Assembly: GCF_000949425.1 (NCBI RefSeq)
Contig: NZ_CP010976.1
Location: forward strand, 5,394,001 to 5,458,000
From: Paenibacillus sp. IHBB 10380
GTDB lineage: Bacteria; Bacillota; Bacilli; Paenibacillales; Paenibacillaceae
DNA length: 64,000 nucleotides
Direction of reading: 5' to 3'
In this document: piece after piece, positions 18,217 through 27,662 of the stretch
Numbering within the stretch: the first letter of the stretch is position 1
How the letters are laid out: every line of letters begins with the position of its first letter
Position numbers and translations under genes: made by a program
Notes under the pieces: model-generated
Database searches by the model: none
What the model saw: the letters and a program-made list of their open reading frames with translations, nothing else
Told to the model about the DNA's origin: nothing

Positions 18217-18663
18217 ATGCTAAACAAAATTGTCCCATATGAAGAAAACTATCATGATAATTTAATAGATATTTGGTACAAGGCTGTGTGTCATACACAC
18301 ACATTTTTGACTGATGAGGATATTGAATTTTATCATCAGATGCTTCAAAACGGAGCACTAAATGAAGTTGAGATTTGGTTGGAATTGAACGAAAATAAAG
18401 AACCGACAGGGTTTATTGGGCTTGACGGAGCAAAGATAGAGATGCTATTCGTAGATCCCAAATATCACGGAAGGGGTATAGGTAGTCGATTGATAAAACA
18501 TGCCGAAAAATTAAAAGGCAGCAATCTCCAGGTTGATGTGAATGAGCAAAACGATGGAGCGTACACATTCTATAAACGGTTTGGTTTTGTACAGATAGGA
18601 CGATCGGAATTGGACAGTTCAGGACGACCTTTCCCCTTACTTCATCTAGTAATAAAGAGTTAA
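18217..18663 (+). CDS. GNAT-family N-acetyltransferase
   Basis: A 148-residue acetyltransferase with the core IEMLFVDPKYHGRGIGSRLIKHAE (acetyl-CoA loop HGRGIG) and NDGAYTFYKRFGFVQIGRSELDSSGRPFPLLHL, close to the PA-acyltransferase/YjaB type. The start has GGAGGC 9 bases upstream. It ends directly at the next repeat element. Substrate unknown. Confidence 0.9.
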   Translation: MLNKIVPYEENYHDNLIDIWYKAVCHTHTFLTDEDIEFYHQMLQNGALNEVEIWLELNENKEPTGFIGLDGAKIEMLFVDPKYHGRGIGSRLIKHAEKLKGSNLQVDVNEQNDGAYTFYKRFGFVQIGRSELDSSGRPFPLLHLVIKS

Positions 18664-18664
18664 G

Positions 18665-18786
18665 CTAACGGGAAACGATAGTTCTATAAGGAATTATTGG
18701 AGTCAGCCAACATATTAATTGTTGGTCTTTTTTCTGTCGTATCCGGATGATACTATGCACTTCTTCTTGAACTAACGAGCAGTAGA
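18665..18786. repeat. Cassette-type repeat pair, copy 4
   Basis: Left motif CTAACGGGAAACGATAG (18665-18681), inner hairpin CCAAC/GTTGG around CATATTAATT with a T-run, right motif GAACTAACGAGCAGTAGAG (18769-18786). About 79 bases (18704-18782) are nearly identical to 17363-17440. Confidence 0.8.
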
Positions 18787-18851
18787 GCGTTAAATGGGAG
18801 AGTCTATTCGAATTCTTGCTGTGACACAAACAAAAAAATCAAGAAGACTTA

Positions 18852-19064
18852 TTGGGTAATGTAGTGATAGTAAACTTTAGCTTCAAAAATAATGTGTATT
18901 CAATGAATTTGGAGAAACGATCCTTCTCGGATGAAAACATTATCATGGAATTAACTATTTTTAGCGATAAACAGTCTACAGATTTAACTGATGAGTTATA
19001 TCAATTAAAGTATCAAAGAAATAGCTCCCCCCAGATAATCATAGCAGTAAAAATTCTTAAATAA
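18852..19064 (+). CDS. Possible small hypothetical protein
   Basis: A 70-codon ORF starting with TTG or with GTG at 18864; no clear ribosome site. It stands where the array would hold one more single-gene unit, after the fourth repeat element and just before a strong terminator. The protein is rich in Asn, Ser and Lys and matches nothing I recognise. It may be a degraded cassette gene. Confidence 0.3.
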   Translation: MGNVVIVNFSFKNNVYSMNLEKRSFSDENIIMELTIFSDKQSTDLTDELYQLKYQRNSSPQIIIAVKILK

Positions 19065-19065
19065 A

Positions 19066-19113
19066 AAAGTGCTGAAGTTAGGCAGAATCTCTGCTAGCTT
19101 TCAGCACTTTTTG
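19066..19113. terminator. Bidirectional terminator
   Basis: Hairpin with arms AAAAAGTGCTGAA and TTCAGCACTTTTT and an inner GGCAGA/TCTGC(C) stem. It is T-rich on both strands and lies between the array and the convergent transporter gene. Confidence 0.9.
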
Positions 19114-19155
19114 TTTCTCTCTTAATAAGCACTCAAAAAGGTAAGTGGTTTCATA

Positions 19156-20517
19156 CTAAAAAACCGCAACTATTTTATCAAGTATTCCAGTAATATCAAG
19201 AAATACGATGATAATGACTAAAGGAATAATGAATCTCATGATAAAAAACCATATATTAAATGCAGTAGCCCCTAACCGAGAATGCTGTAATAGTTCCTCC
19301 CGCAAAGTGCTTTTCTTAATCTTAAGGGGTACGAAGATAGAGATTAACAACACGCCTAGTGGCATTAAAATATTACTAACTAAATAATCGGCTGAATCAA
19401 ATAAATTGTTCGAGAAGATTAAAATATCAGCAAAAACACTATAGGATAATGCAGAGGGAATGCCTACTACAAAGATTAAAATACCAATCATAAATGCATA
19501 TTTTTTTCTCTTCTCCTCTTTTCCTTTAACTGTAGATGCTACAATGATTTCTAACATAGAGAAAGCAGAAGTTAATGTAGCAAATAGAAATAATGCTAAA
19601 AAACCTAATAAGAAAACTTCTCCAAAAATAATTTGATCAAACACAGCAGGCAATACAACAAACAACAAACCAGGTCCTTCAGCGGGTTCTAAACCTAGTG
19701 AGAATACAGCTGGGAAGATTGCTAATCCTGCCAATAATGCGATCAATAAATTCATGGCAACGATTGAAATAGCCGGTTGAATTAAGCTTTCTTTTTTTGA
19801 AAGATATGAACTATAAGTAACCATTACGGATACTCCGACACTTAAGGAGAAGAAAGCTTGACCCATCGCAAACAGAATGTTTTGAGATGTGATTCTCGAG
19901 AAATCAGGTGCTAGAAAGAATTTCACACCTTCCATGGCGTTATCGAGTGTTAGTGAGCGAATGATTAGAACTATGAATAGTACGAATAACGTGGGCATCA
20001 AAATTTTACTCACTTTTTCAATACCATTTTGAATCCCTTTTGCTACAACTAAAACGGTGATAGCCAAAAATACAAATTGAGCTCCAATAACCAAGATAGG
20101 ATTTCCAATCGTTATGTTAAAGACCGATCCATAATTGGCTCCCTCGCTAATGATTCCACCAAACAAACCTTTTACAAAATAGATAACAATCCAACCACCA
20201 ATGACGCTATAAAAAGACAATAATAGGAAACAGGTAAATACCCCTAACTTTCCAATCCAATGCCACTTGCTATTAGGAGCTAAACTACGATAAGCACTAA
20301 TGGCTTCCTTTTGTGTGCTTCTACCAATAACAAACTCTGCTAATAACAATGGAAAACCCATAAATAAAGAAAATAAGATAAATAGAAGAAAGAATGCACC
20401 GCCTCCACTTATACCCGTAACATAAGGAAGTTTCCATATTGCACCTACCCCTATAGCTGAACCTGCTGCTGATAAAATAAAACCAATCTTCGATGACCAT
20501 TGCTCTGTTGTTTGCAC
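19156..20517 (-). CDS. Sodium-dependent transporter, NSS/SNF family
   Basis: About 453 residues, 11-12 membrane segments. The N-terminal [30 protein letters not shown] is the hallmark of neurotransmitter:sodium symporters, bacterial members of which carry amino acids. The frame is open further upstream, but that part overlaps the T-box terminator; I set the start at GTG 20517, with GGATGG 6 bases before it. A T-box leader whose specifier reads as a Phe codon lies directly upstream, so import of phenylalanine or another aromatic amino acid is the best guess. Confidence 0.87.
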   Translation of the reverse strand: MQTTEQWSSKIGFILSAAGSAIGVGAIWKLPYVTGISGGGAFFLLFILFSLFMGFPLLLAEFVIGRSTQKEAISAYRSLAPNSKWHWIGKLGVFTCFLLLSFYSVIGGWIVIYFVKGLFGGIISEGANYGSVFNITIGNPILVIGAQFVFLAITVLVVAKGIQNGIEKVSKILMPTLFVLFIVLIIRSLTLDNAMEGVKFFLAPDFSRITSQNILFAMGQAFFSLSVGVSVMVTYSSYLSKKESLIQPAISIVAMNLLIALLAGLAIFPAVFSLGLEPAEGPGLLFVVLPAVFDQIIFGEVFLLGFLALFLFATLTSAFSMLEIIVASTVKGKEEKRKKYAFMIGILIFVVGIPSALSYSVFADILIFSNNLFDSADYLVSNILMPLGVLLISIFVPLKIKKSTLREELLQHSRLGATAFNIWFFIMRFIIPLVIIIVFLDITGILDKIVAVF

Positions 20518-20569
20518 GCTAATCCATCCATTCTTTTTTATTATGTCCTTTATAAAACAAAGTAAAAGA

Positions 20570-20614
20570 CAGAAAAAAGCCACATCTCTATCTTTAACGA
20601 TAGGGACGTGGCTC
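20570..20614 (-). terminator. T-box terminator
   Basis: On the minus strand: GAGCCACGTCCCTATC, loop, GATAGAGATGTGGCTTTTTT. It directly follows the T-box sequence and precedes the transporter start by about 50 bases. Confidence 0.92.
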
Positions 20615-20840
20615 ATCACGCGGTACCACCCTAATTGGAAACAATACGTGTTTCCCACTTGGTCAAATAACGGTTTGATCCGTTTTTATACTAATTTCAA
20701 TAAGTTACAGTATAAAAAAAAGCTCCAAGAATGAAATTCACCTAGTCTTTGTATCAGTTTCCACCAACCACTGATTCTCTGTTAACAGGGAGACCGGCTT
20801 AATAAAGTTCTTGTCGTCGCTCATTCGATATTTATAATAA
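20570..20840 (-). promoter_or_regulatory. T-box leader, probable Phe specifier
   Basis: The T-box AGGGTGGTACCGCG is read on the minus strand at 20632-20619. Upstream is a stem I region with GGTGGAAAC, and the specifier segment GGTGAATTTCATTCTTGGAGC (about 20740-20720). TTC (20735-20733), or TTT in the neighbouring phase, is the likely specifier; both code for Phe. Uncharged tRNA would stabilise the antiterminator and turn on the transporter. Confidence 0.9.
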
Positions 20841-20848
20841 TAAACGAA

Positions 20849-20877
20849 ATTATAGTATGATAGCACCTAAAGGTCAA
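20849..20877 (-). promoter_or_regulatory. Sigma-A promoter of the T-box leader
   Basis: Minus strand TTGACC, 17-base spacer, TATAAT; a near-consensus promoter placed just before the leader RNA. Confidence 0.87.
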
Positions 20878-20894
20878 CCCCTTTCACATGACAC

Positions 20895-20927
20895 AACAAT
20901 CCATATTGATCTGGATTGTTCTTTTTT
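20895..20927 (+). terminator. Orphan intrinsic terminator
   Basis: AACAATCC / GGATTGTT hairpin with CTTTTTT on the plus strand. No plus-strand gene lies just upstream; it may insulate the MCP gene from antisense read-through of the T-box locus. Confidence 0.6.
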
Positions 20928-21062
20928 ATCGTTCAGTGAATGGTGAAGACTCCCCTCATAATATTTTTATTTCATATTAACAAACAGTGACTATAAGTAA
21001 ATGAACTCCGTTTTCCGATAAAAAAGAGTACTAAAGAAATAGAAGGTTGGAGATGAGAGTAA

Positions 21063-23126
21063 GTGGGAATAACCAAAGGTCAACAGAACAAAAGCATCAG
21101 AAATATGTCTTTAAAGGTCAAGCTGCCGATACTTATAAGTGTGTTGGTGGCGATCGTATTAATCAGTTCTAGCTTTTTTACGTATCTGATAAGCTCTGAG
21201 TTATTGCTCAAGAAAAGTACAGATGAAGTAGTAGCCAATGCGAATCGGCTAGGTGAAGGCTTAGATAGCTCAGTTCAATTGTTGGAGCAGACCTCGCATT
21301 TGTTTGCAGTTAATGGTACGATTCGCAAATTACTTGTCCTAAGAAGTGAGAATGAAATGTCGGATGACGAATTCTTCTCTAAGAATAACGAAGAGTATAC
21401 GGAATCTCTTGATCTATTACGGGAAAGCTTGGAGGTGACACAAGGCATTCAATCTTTGACAGTAACGGATACTAAGGGAATTATTGTCGCGAGCAGCTCC
21501 CCTGATAATGTCAAAGAAGATCGCTTTGATCGTGGATATTTGCAGGAGGCTCTGAAGGGGAATTTCAATGTCAGCGAAGCGCTCATATCAAGAACAACGA
21601 ATGCTCTAATCTCTGTGTTTACACAGCCTATTAAAGATAGTAGTGGCCAAGTTATAGGTGTCCTACTCGTAACGGTTAACACCTCTTTTTTTGTGGAGAA
21701 ATTGGATGATATCCAAATTAATGGTGAGGGAAAGATATCTATAATCGACCGATTAGGCACATATATTTATGAATCCACAGACAAGAGTCTAATTGGTCAA
21801 AAGATAAATGAGGAGAAATATTCAGAAGCCATTAGTGCACAAGCGACTGGAGATGTTGTTACGGACACAATTGATGATCCACTAAGTTATGTGCATTATA
21901 CTAAGATTCCAGAGGCGGATTGGTCCGTTATTGTAGAGGATAGCTATAAGGATATTAAAAGGCCGCTTGAACAGCTTCTACAATACAGTATTATTGTAAC
22001 ATTAGTAGCTGTTATGATTGCTGTAGCTTGTGGTATATTCGTATCTCGTTCCATTACGAAACCGATTCTTCGATTAACCGGCTTATTCAAAAGGTTAGCT
22101 GCGGGGGATTTAACTGTATCAGCGCAAGGTAAGTACGATAGCGAATTCAAAGATTTGGCAGATAGCGTCAACGTTATGGTTGAGCAAAATAAAACACTAA
22201 TTGGTAATATGAATGCATCGATCGAAGTATTAACCCTTAGTACGGCGGAGCTCGAATCTAACTCTAAGCAGACATCTCGTTCTGTTAATGAGACTTCAGC
22301 CACAACGATGGAGATTGCCAAGGCTATGGAGTCACAGGCTCATGATACGGAGCATATGGTCGGGAAGTTCAGCCAACTAGGCGATAAGATCTTTACGATT
22401 AATCATAGAGCACAGACGGTAAAAGGTAGCACCGAAGCAATAATGGAAGTATTCCATAGCAGCAAAGAGGTTATAGATAATCTTATGAATAACAACCGTA
22501 AGAACGAAGAAGAAGTTAGCATCATCTCATCTATTACATTGAAGTTGGAAGAGAGCTCTAACAATATCAGTAACATCACTGGGGCGATCTCAAACATTGC
22601 TAAACAAACAAATCTTCTAGCCCTCAACGCTTCTATTGAAGCTGCAAGAGCCGGCGAACACGGAAAAGGTTTTGCAGTAGTCGCTACGGAAATTCGGAAA
22701 TTAGCAGAGCAAAGCTCTAAACAATCCAATGATATCTATGATATTATTCAGCAGACATTGCAGTTCGTGTCGGAGAACAACGATAGCGTGTTGGAGATTA
22801 AAGGAATCTCAGAAAAGCAGGATGAGTATGTAAATCATACGCAGGCAGCATTCCAAACGATTGTGGATAATGTAGTTGAAATTACAGAACAGATCAAAGA
22901 GATGGCTAGTGAGGTAGCCTCAATGGAGCAAGATAAGAATGAGGTACTAGACGCTACACAAGGTTTATCTGCTTCTGGTGAAGAAGTATCAGCATCGGTC
23001 GAGGAAGTAACAGCGACGATGTATGAGCAATCCTCAATGGTTCAGCAGCTTGCTGATATGGTGGGGACGATTGATCAGCTTAGCATTGAATTGAAAGAAG
23101 CCGTATCAAAATTCAAAATGAAATAA
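21063..23126 (+). CDS. Methyl-accepting chemotaxis protein
   Basis: A 687-residue receptor: N-terminal membrane segment (about 16-38, [23 protein letters not shown]), a large extracellular dCache-like sensor (about 40-295), second membrane segment (about 302-328), HAMP ([23 protein letters not shown]), and a signalling domain with the CheA/CheW-binding hairpin [30 protein letters not shown]. Start GTG at 21063 has GGAGATGAG upstream. It signals to the flagellar motor through CheA; ligand unknown. Monocistronic with its own terminator. Confidence 0.95.
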   Translation: MGITKGQQNKSIRNMSLKVKLPILISVLVAIVLISSSFFTYLISSELLLKKSTDEVVANANRLGEGLDSSVQLLEQTSHLFAVNGTIRKLLVLRSENEMSDDEFFSKNNEEYTESLDLLRESLEVTQGIQSLTVTDTKGIIVASSSPDNVKEDRFDRGYLQEALKGNFNVSEALISRTTNALISVFTQPIKDSSGQVIGVLLVTVNTSFFVEKLDDIQINGEGKISIIDRLGTYIYESTDKSLIGQKINEEKYSEAISAQATGDVVTDTIDDPLSYVHYTKIPEADWSVIVEDSYKDIKRPLEQLLQYSIIVTLVAVMIAVACGIFVSRSITKPILRLTGLFKRLAAGDLTVSAQGKYDSEFKDLADSVNVMVEQNKTLIGNMNASIEVLTLSTAELESNSKQTSRSVNETSATTMEIAKAMESQAHDTEHMVGKFSQLGDKIFTINHRAQTVKGSTEAIMEVFHSSKEVIDNLMNNNRKNEEEVSIISSITLKLEESSNNISNITGAISNIAKQTNLLALNASIEAARAGEHGKGFAVVATEIRKLAEQSSKQSNDIYDIIQQTLQFVSENNDSVLEIKGISEKQDEYVNHTQAAFQTIVDNVVEITEQIKEMASEVASMEQDKNEVLDATQGLSASGEEVSASVEEVTATMYEQSSMVQQLADMVGTIDQLSIELKEAVSKFKMK

Positions 23127-23145
23127 AAAATTCCAGATAGTCAAG

Positions 23146-23197
23146 GACCTACATGACATTAACGATTCAGCTTGTTAATGTCATGTGGGTCTTTTGC
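23146..23197 (+). terminator. Terminator of the MCP gene
   Basis: Long hairpin GACCTACATGACATTAAC / GTTAATGTCATGTGGGTC followed by TTTT. Confidence 0.93.
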
Positions 23198-23278
23198 CTG
23201 TTCGTGTTATTAATGTTTTTGGAAACAGGGTTAGGATTCTTGAGCAAGTTAAAATAAGGAGATGTGGGAGGCGTTCTA

Positions 23279-23393
23279 ATGGAATTCGTGATGATATGTT
23301 CAACTGTAGGTATTTTGGGTTTGATCAGTATCCTACATGTTTATTGGGCTTATGGGGGTCGCTGTTGTTTTCTTTCTTCGGGCGATAGGTGAC
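23279..23393 (+). pseudogene. Remnant of a DUF3995-type membrane protein gene
   Basis: A 37-codon ORF with a good ribosome site (GGAGATGTGGGAGG). Its sequence LGLISILHVYWAYGGRC matches the conserved N-terminal segment of DUF3995 proteins as I know them (ISLLHxYWAxGG), which are normally well over 100 residues. After GGR it runs into unrelated residues and a stop, as after a frameshift or deletion. I read it as a broken gene; the rest of the family sequence is not seen downstream. Confidence 0.5.
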
Positions 23394-23584
23394 TTTAGAT
23401 ATATAGGATTTTCAAGAAAATAAAGAACACTGTATTCGCTAGGAACGATACGTGGTTCTATAGTCCACTTTGTTTGTATTTCGGGTTAACATGTCTGATT
23501 ATTTTGCTGTAGCATTGATGATAAACATGGCGGACATATATACGGAACTTCATTATATTTTATAAAACCCATTAAATGAATTGG

Positions 23585-23613
23585 TTTACAATATTTTCTT
23601 TTAAATATATAAT
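23585..23613 (+). promoter_or_regulatory. Sigma-A promoter of the comQ-like operon
   Basis: TTTACA (23585-23590), 17-base spacer, TATAAT (23608-23613). The transcript would begin about 40 bases before the comQ-like start. Confidence 0.75.
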
Positions 23614-23658
23614 TTGTTCAGGCTCCTTCTCGAATAATATGTATAAGGGGAGAACAAA

Positions 23659-24558
23659 ATGAATATTGCGGCAATGAGAGAGAGTATTGATGATGAAATA
23701 CGAGGAAGGGACCTTTTTGAGAAATACAACACGGTCTCGTCAATTGATATTTTAGAAGTTATACACTTAAAAGAGAGATTAGAGCAATTCAGTTGGGGAA
23801 TATTTTATTTATACATACACTCCTTTAAGAATGATCATATAGGAAAGCAAGATATAGCTATTGCGGCAAACGTTGAAATGCTTTGCCTATCCTCAAAAAT
23901 ACTGGATGACTTTCTTGATGAAGATACTTCGATCAGTGAAATAATCAGTAAGCAAAATGTAGTTCTTTTGTTTACCAATTTATTGATTGAATCGTTGAAG
24001 CAACTTTGTAATCATCCCTCCTATGAGCATGGTCTTGTGTACTTGCAAGAAGCGATTTATGGAGAGTGGCTGGATGTTAATAAAACGGTGCTTGATGGTA
24101 TTACTGAACAGGAGTACTTGGACAATATCATTCAGAAAACAGTCTCTATCTTTAAATTTGTAGCCATTTTTGCAAATCCGGAAAAACGGCCTCTTTGGGA
24201 TGGTTTCTCAACTTATGCGGGTACAGCTATGCAACTGTCAAATGATATGAATGCTGTCTTTAATGATGACAAAAGCGATTTATTAAAATTAAAACCAACG
24301 CTTCCTTTGCTTAAATCACTCAATGTGCTGAATGAGGATAAAAAAGCGGAGATGGAAAGGATGTTCTCATCCATTCTGAAGGGCAACACATCTCTAGATC
24401 CGATTAGAGAAGCGATAATAGCTAGTGGTTCTTTAGATTATTGTCTGTTATTACGTGAATTGTATAAGGAGAAATGTATTGGATTGCTCAATGAACATTT
24501 TCCTGAGAAAGAGCTTTTAGTACAAGAGTTACTGGAATATTTGGAATTGGTAAATTAG
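23659..24558 (+). CDS. comQ: ComQ-like isoprenyl transferase
   Basis: A 299-residue member of the polyprenyl synthase fold. The first Asp-rich motif DDFLDED is at 83-89, the second region NDMNAVFNDDKSDLLK with KPTLPLL at 195-218, as in ComQ, which attaches an isoprenoid to a Trp of the ComX pheromone. The start has AAGGGGAGAAC upstream. The next two genes are a ComP-like kinase and ComA-like regulator, which argues strongly for ComQ rather than a housekeeping prenyl synthase. No peptide gene lies between comQ and the kinase, unlike the usual order. Confidence 0.85.
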   Translation: MNIAAMRESIDDEIRGRDLFEKYNTVSSIDILEVIHLKERLEQFSWGIFYLYIHSFKNDHIGKQDIAIAANVEMLCLSSKILDDFLDEDTSISEIISKQNVVLLFTNLLIESLKQLCNHPSYEHGLVYLQEAIYGEWLDVNKTVLDGITEQEYLDNIIQKTVSIFKFVAIFANPEKRPLWDGFSTYAGTAMQLSNDMNAVFNDDKSDLLKLKPTLPLLKSLNVLNEDKKAEMERMFSSILKGNTSLDPIREAIIASGSLDYCLLLRELYKEKCIGLLNEHFPEKELLVQELLEYLELVN

Positions 24559-26559
24559 ATGAACAATAAGCTGATTGGCTTTATTCCTATCAATGCTATA
24601 TTAATGATCATTACCATTGTCTATTTCAATAATCAGAATAGTAGTGGCTTGGCTAATGACGTTATTTTTAGTTGTTTTCTAATATGTATAGGCACCGTTG
24701 TATACTTGAATTCTTCCAAAATATCCGCCTCCAAATGGTTCATAATACTGATTTATATTACGGCATGGATATTGCTTTTGCTGAATGGGCCTTCCCGTAT
24801 CTTCTTCGGGTTAAGCCGTATTCTCATGAGCTTGGCACCCATCGTACTATTTATTTTTTTTGTACACTTTACCAACATTCCTCGCAAACGTCTCTATAAA
24901 AAATGTTGTGTTTCACTGTGGATATCCGGCTTTCTTACTTTGATTGCTTTGCTTAGCTTTAATGAGTACCTAAGTTATTGTTTATTTATCCATCTCCTTT
25001 TTGCGATATTTTATTGCATTTACCTTTCATTCAAGTACAAGTCTAAACAGCGAAAAATACTAAGCCGGTATCAAACCATTTTAAACTTGGCGATGTTGGT
25101 GTCATTGCTACCCTTTATTATTACGCATACTTTTTTAAGAAAATTTCTTTCAGAAGAGGTTCAACTATATTCCATATATACATTTGTTGCTTTGCCTATT
25201 GTCGTTGGGTATATCCTAATTAACCGAAATGAATTGCAAATAGGTATCAATTATAGATTTTTAGCAAAGATTGCACTCATAACACTAGGTGAAGTTGCTA
25301 TATTTATTATTTTTTGTATTTATGTAACGGATCTTTCCCTAATACAATCACTATTGATTTTGTTCGTAGTAAGTATCATATATTTTAGTTCTTTATTAAT
25401 TCAAAGGCACTTTTCAACCCAACAATTATACATAGTGAATCAAACGAAGGAAAAGTTAGAGAAAGAACGACTCGAAATTTTGCAGAGAATTACTTACGAT
25501 AGTTATCTGTCCACATTAAGCAATTTGATCAATCAATTCATTCAGAAAACGATTTCTTTAAATGGTACCTTAATTATCTGGAAAGAAAATCATCAGAGTT
25601 TTATCTTGGAGCAAAGTGGTGTATTTGAACATTTATCATTAAAAAAATATAACCAAAATCAGTTGAAAAGCACATTGCACACGATAACCTTTGGGCAAAA
25701 ACAATATTTTTCATTTCCTTTAAAATATAAGAATATAGTTAATGGTTGGTTGATTATCGGCCAAAAATTAAATAAGGAAAAGTTCACGCCTGAAGATATC
25801 AATAAGATAACGATCCTAGCCGATACGATTTGTGAAATACTAAAAACAACAGAAATCCTGCATGGAAATCAGCAACGTTACATTCAATTGCCCAGCATAA
25901 AATATGACGAATATCTTAATATCACTTTGGTGCAAAAAGTTGAAGAAATCAGGCGGAATTTCGCTTTATATTTGCACGATGACATATTGCAATCGATACT
26001 TGCCGTTAAGAATATGACGGAATCATTGGTAACACCCCAGAAAGATACTCAGCAACTTATTATAACGACTTTCCAAGATTTAAATAAATCCATCAGAGAA
26101 AAAATGTTCGATATTTATCCCTCGACGTTGTCTGATCTGGGGCTTTATCAAAGCATTAGTATTATGTGCGAGAAATTGAAGCGAGAAGCTGTTCATCAGC
26201 CGCATTTAAAAATACGATTAGAAGCTGAACCCTTATTAGAAGTGGACAACAAACTGCAATATACTATTTTTAGAACGGTTAAAGAACTGCTACAGAATGC
26301 TATTAAACATGCTCAGGCTAATGAGATCAGGATCTCTCTTAATATGTTGAACAATCGAATTCTTATAATAGATGTCATTGATGATGGCAAAGGATTTGAT
26401 ATTGCAGCTGATCTCGAGAAAAACAGGTATACAAATCATATCGGGCTGCTAACGATTAAACAAGAAATAAATGATTTACAAGGTGAGTTCACCATTAAGA
26501 ATAATATGGAATCCGGAACACATATTCAAATTAGAATTCCAATGAAAGGAAATGAGTAA
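24559..26559 (+). CDS. comP: ComP-like membrane histidine kinase
   Basis: A 666-residue sensor kinase. The N-terminal 285 residues hold about ten membrane segments, as in ComP, then a linker/GAF-like region, a HisKA_3 phosphoacceptor ALYLHDDILQSI (His473) and a HATPase domain (ELLQNAIKHA, DVIDDGKGFD, IGLLTIKQEI). It should sense an extracellular prenylated peptide and phosphorylate the regulator encoded next. Its ATG directly abuts the comQ stop without a good ribosome site, which implies translational coupling. Confidence 0.85.
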   Translation: MNNKLIGFIPINAILMIITIVYFNNQNSSGLANDVIFSCFLICIGTVVYLNSSKISASKWFIILIYITAWILLLLNGPSRIFFGLSRILMSLAPIVLFIFFVHFTNIPRKRLYKKCCVSLWISGFLTLIALLSFNEYLSYCLFIHLLFAIFYCIYLSFKYKSKQRKILSRYQTILNLAMLVSLLPFIITHTFLRKFLSEEVQLYSIYTFVALPIVVGYILINRNELQIGINYRFLAKIALITLGEVAIFIIFCIYVTDLSLIQSLLILFVVSIIYFSSLLIQRHFSTQQLYIVNQTKEKLEKERLEILQRITYDSYLSTLSNLINQFIQKTISLNGTLIIWKENHQSFILEQSGVFEHLSLKKYNQNQLKSTLHTITFGQKQYFSFPLKYKNIVNGWLIIGQKLNKEKFTPEDINKITILADTICEILKTTEILHGNQQRYIQLPSIKYDEYLNITLVQKVEEIRRNFALYLHDDILQSILAVKNMTESLVTPQKDTQQLIITTFQDLNKSIREKMFDIYPSTLSDLGLYQSISIMCEKLKREAVHQPHLKIRLEAEPLLEVDNKLQYTIFRTVKELLQNAIKHAQANEIRISLNMLNNRILIIDVIDDGKGFDIAADLEKNRYTNHIGLLTIKQEINDLQGEFTIKNNMESGTHIQIRIPMKGNE

Positions 26560-26562
26560 ACG

Positions 26563-27159
26563 ATGCATATTATGTTATTTGATGATCATGAACTTTTTGC
26601 CAAAAGCTTAGAAATCTCAATTAGTAACAGTGTTACCAAATTTGAAACGTATACCTCTCCCGCAAACATTTTGAACATTCTAGAAAAAAAGCTACCGGAC
26701 ATACTGTTGATGGATATTCATATGGGTGATTTTAATGGGTTGGATATTTCGCAAATGATATTGGAAAAGTACCCTAGTCTGAAAATAATTTTTCTGTCCG
26801 GTTACGACTTGGTAGAGTATCATAATAAAGCTATTAAAATGGGGGCAAAAGGGTTCATTAGTAAAAATATATCGATTAATAGTTTGATTGGAAAAATAAA
26901 ATTGGTTGCAGATGGTGCCATTATCTTTCCTAAATATGATTCTGAAATTGAACCACTCACAGATCGGGAGAAAGAAATTTTACAATTAACCTCAGAAGGA
27001 TTAAGACAGCAGGAGGTTGCGGATAAACTATTTATAAGTCGCCGAACGGTCAATAATCATATTCAAACCATTAACGAAAAATTCAGTGTCAATTCTAGTA
27101 TTGCCGCAACGGTACGTGGAATTGAGCTAGGGATTGTAAAATTAAAACATAAAAAATAA
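26563..27159 (+). CDS. comA: ComA-like response regulator, NarL/LuxR type
   Basis: A 198-residue regulator: receiver domain with Asp51 (DILLMDIHMG) and a C-terminal LuxR helix-turn-helix (LTDREKEILQLTSEGLRQQEVADKLFISRRTVNNHIQTINEKF). It lies three bases after the kinase gene; AAAGGAAATGAG covers the kinase end. It should be the output of the ComQXP-like pathway. Targets are not known; in B. subtilis ComA controls srfA and competence. Confidence 0.87.
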   Translation: MHIMLFDDHELFAKSLEISISNSVTKFETYTSPANILNILEKKLPDILLMDIHMGDFNGLDISQMILEKYPSLKIIFLSGYDLVEYHNKAIKMGAKGFISKNISINSLIGKIKLVADGAIIFPKYDSEIEPLTDREKEILQLTSEGLRQQEVADKLFISRRTVNNHIQTINEKFSVNSSIAATVRGIELGIVKLKHKK

Positions 27160-27197
27160 AGACTGCTTATCCTATCTAATCAGCTCTTGTTTTCCTG

Positions 27198-27247
27198 AAA
27201 AAACGACGAACTGCGCCTGCTACTGAGCGGCTTACAGTTTCGTCGTA
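27198..27247 (-). terminator. Terminator of the XRE gene
   Basis: Minus strand ACGACGAAACTG...CAGTTCGTCGTTTTTT, overlapping the last codons of the XRE gene. It also separates it from the converging comA-like gene. Confidence 0.75.
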
Positions 27248-27462
27248 ACATCGTCACTATCTTCTTTAACAAATACTAATATGTCAGAGGGTAAACATTG
27301 CAAGTTGTTACATAATTGGTCCAATAATTCAAATCGTATAGACTTGTGCTTACCATTTTTTAGATTAGATAGATTTGATGGTGTAATACCTATTTTCTCA
27401 GAAAGTTCTATCAGTTTCATTCTTCTTTTTACCATGACTAAATCAAGATCAATTTTGATCAA
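27232..27462 (-). CDS. XRE-family transcriptional regulator (YozG-like)
   Basis: A 76-residue one-domain Cro/CI-type protein: KRRMKLIELSEKIGITPSNLSNLKNGKHKSIRFELLDQLCNNLQCLPSDIL is a full helix-turn-helix domain. It starts with TTG at 27462, supported by GGGAGGT 7 bases upstream. It is placed divergently to the ComX-like gene and convergently to comA, inside the quorum-sensing locus, so it might control the peptide gene. Confidence 0.85.
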   Translation of the reverse strand: MIKIDLDLVMVKRRMKLIELSEKIGITPSNLSNLKNGKHKSIRFELLDQLCNNLQCLPSDILVFVKEDSDDVTTKL

Positions 27463-27662
27463 TAGTACGACCTCCCACTATATTTTCTTCCATATGATAT
27501 TAGATTGTATACAAGAAACTTTTTATGTTAATGAGTATATTGTGCATTAGGTTGTATTTCTTCACTGTATCAATAAATTGTTATCATATTGCACAATTTA
27601 CTCATTCTTATTTCCTTTTCTTGTAATATACTTCAATCAATAAACAGAAATGGAGGATGAAA

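Noticed and set aside
16583..18786. True integron
   Set aside because: No integrase gene in the window and the repeat lacks the standard attC core sites; only the layout is similar.
20518..20658. N-terminal extension of the NSS transporter
   Set aside because: Those codons cover the T-box antiterminator and terminator; the family sequence starts at QWSS shortly after GTG 20517.
23185..23388. 67-codon ORF overlapping the MCP terminator
   Set aside because: Starts inside the terminator hairpin; the better reading is the DUF3995 remnant in another frame.
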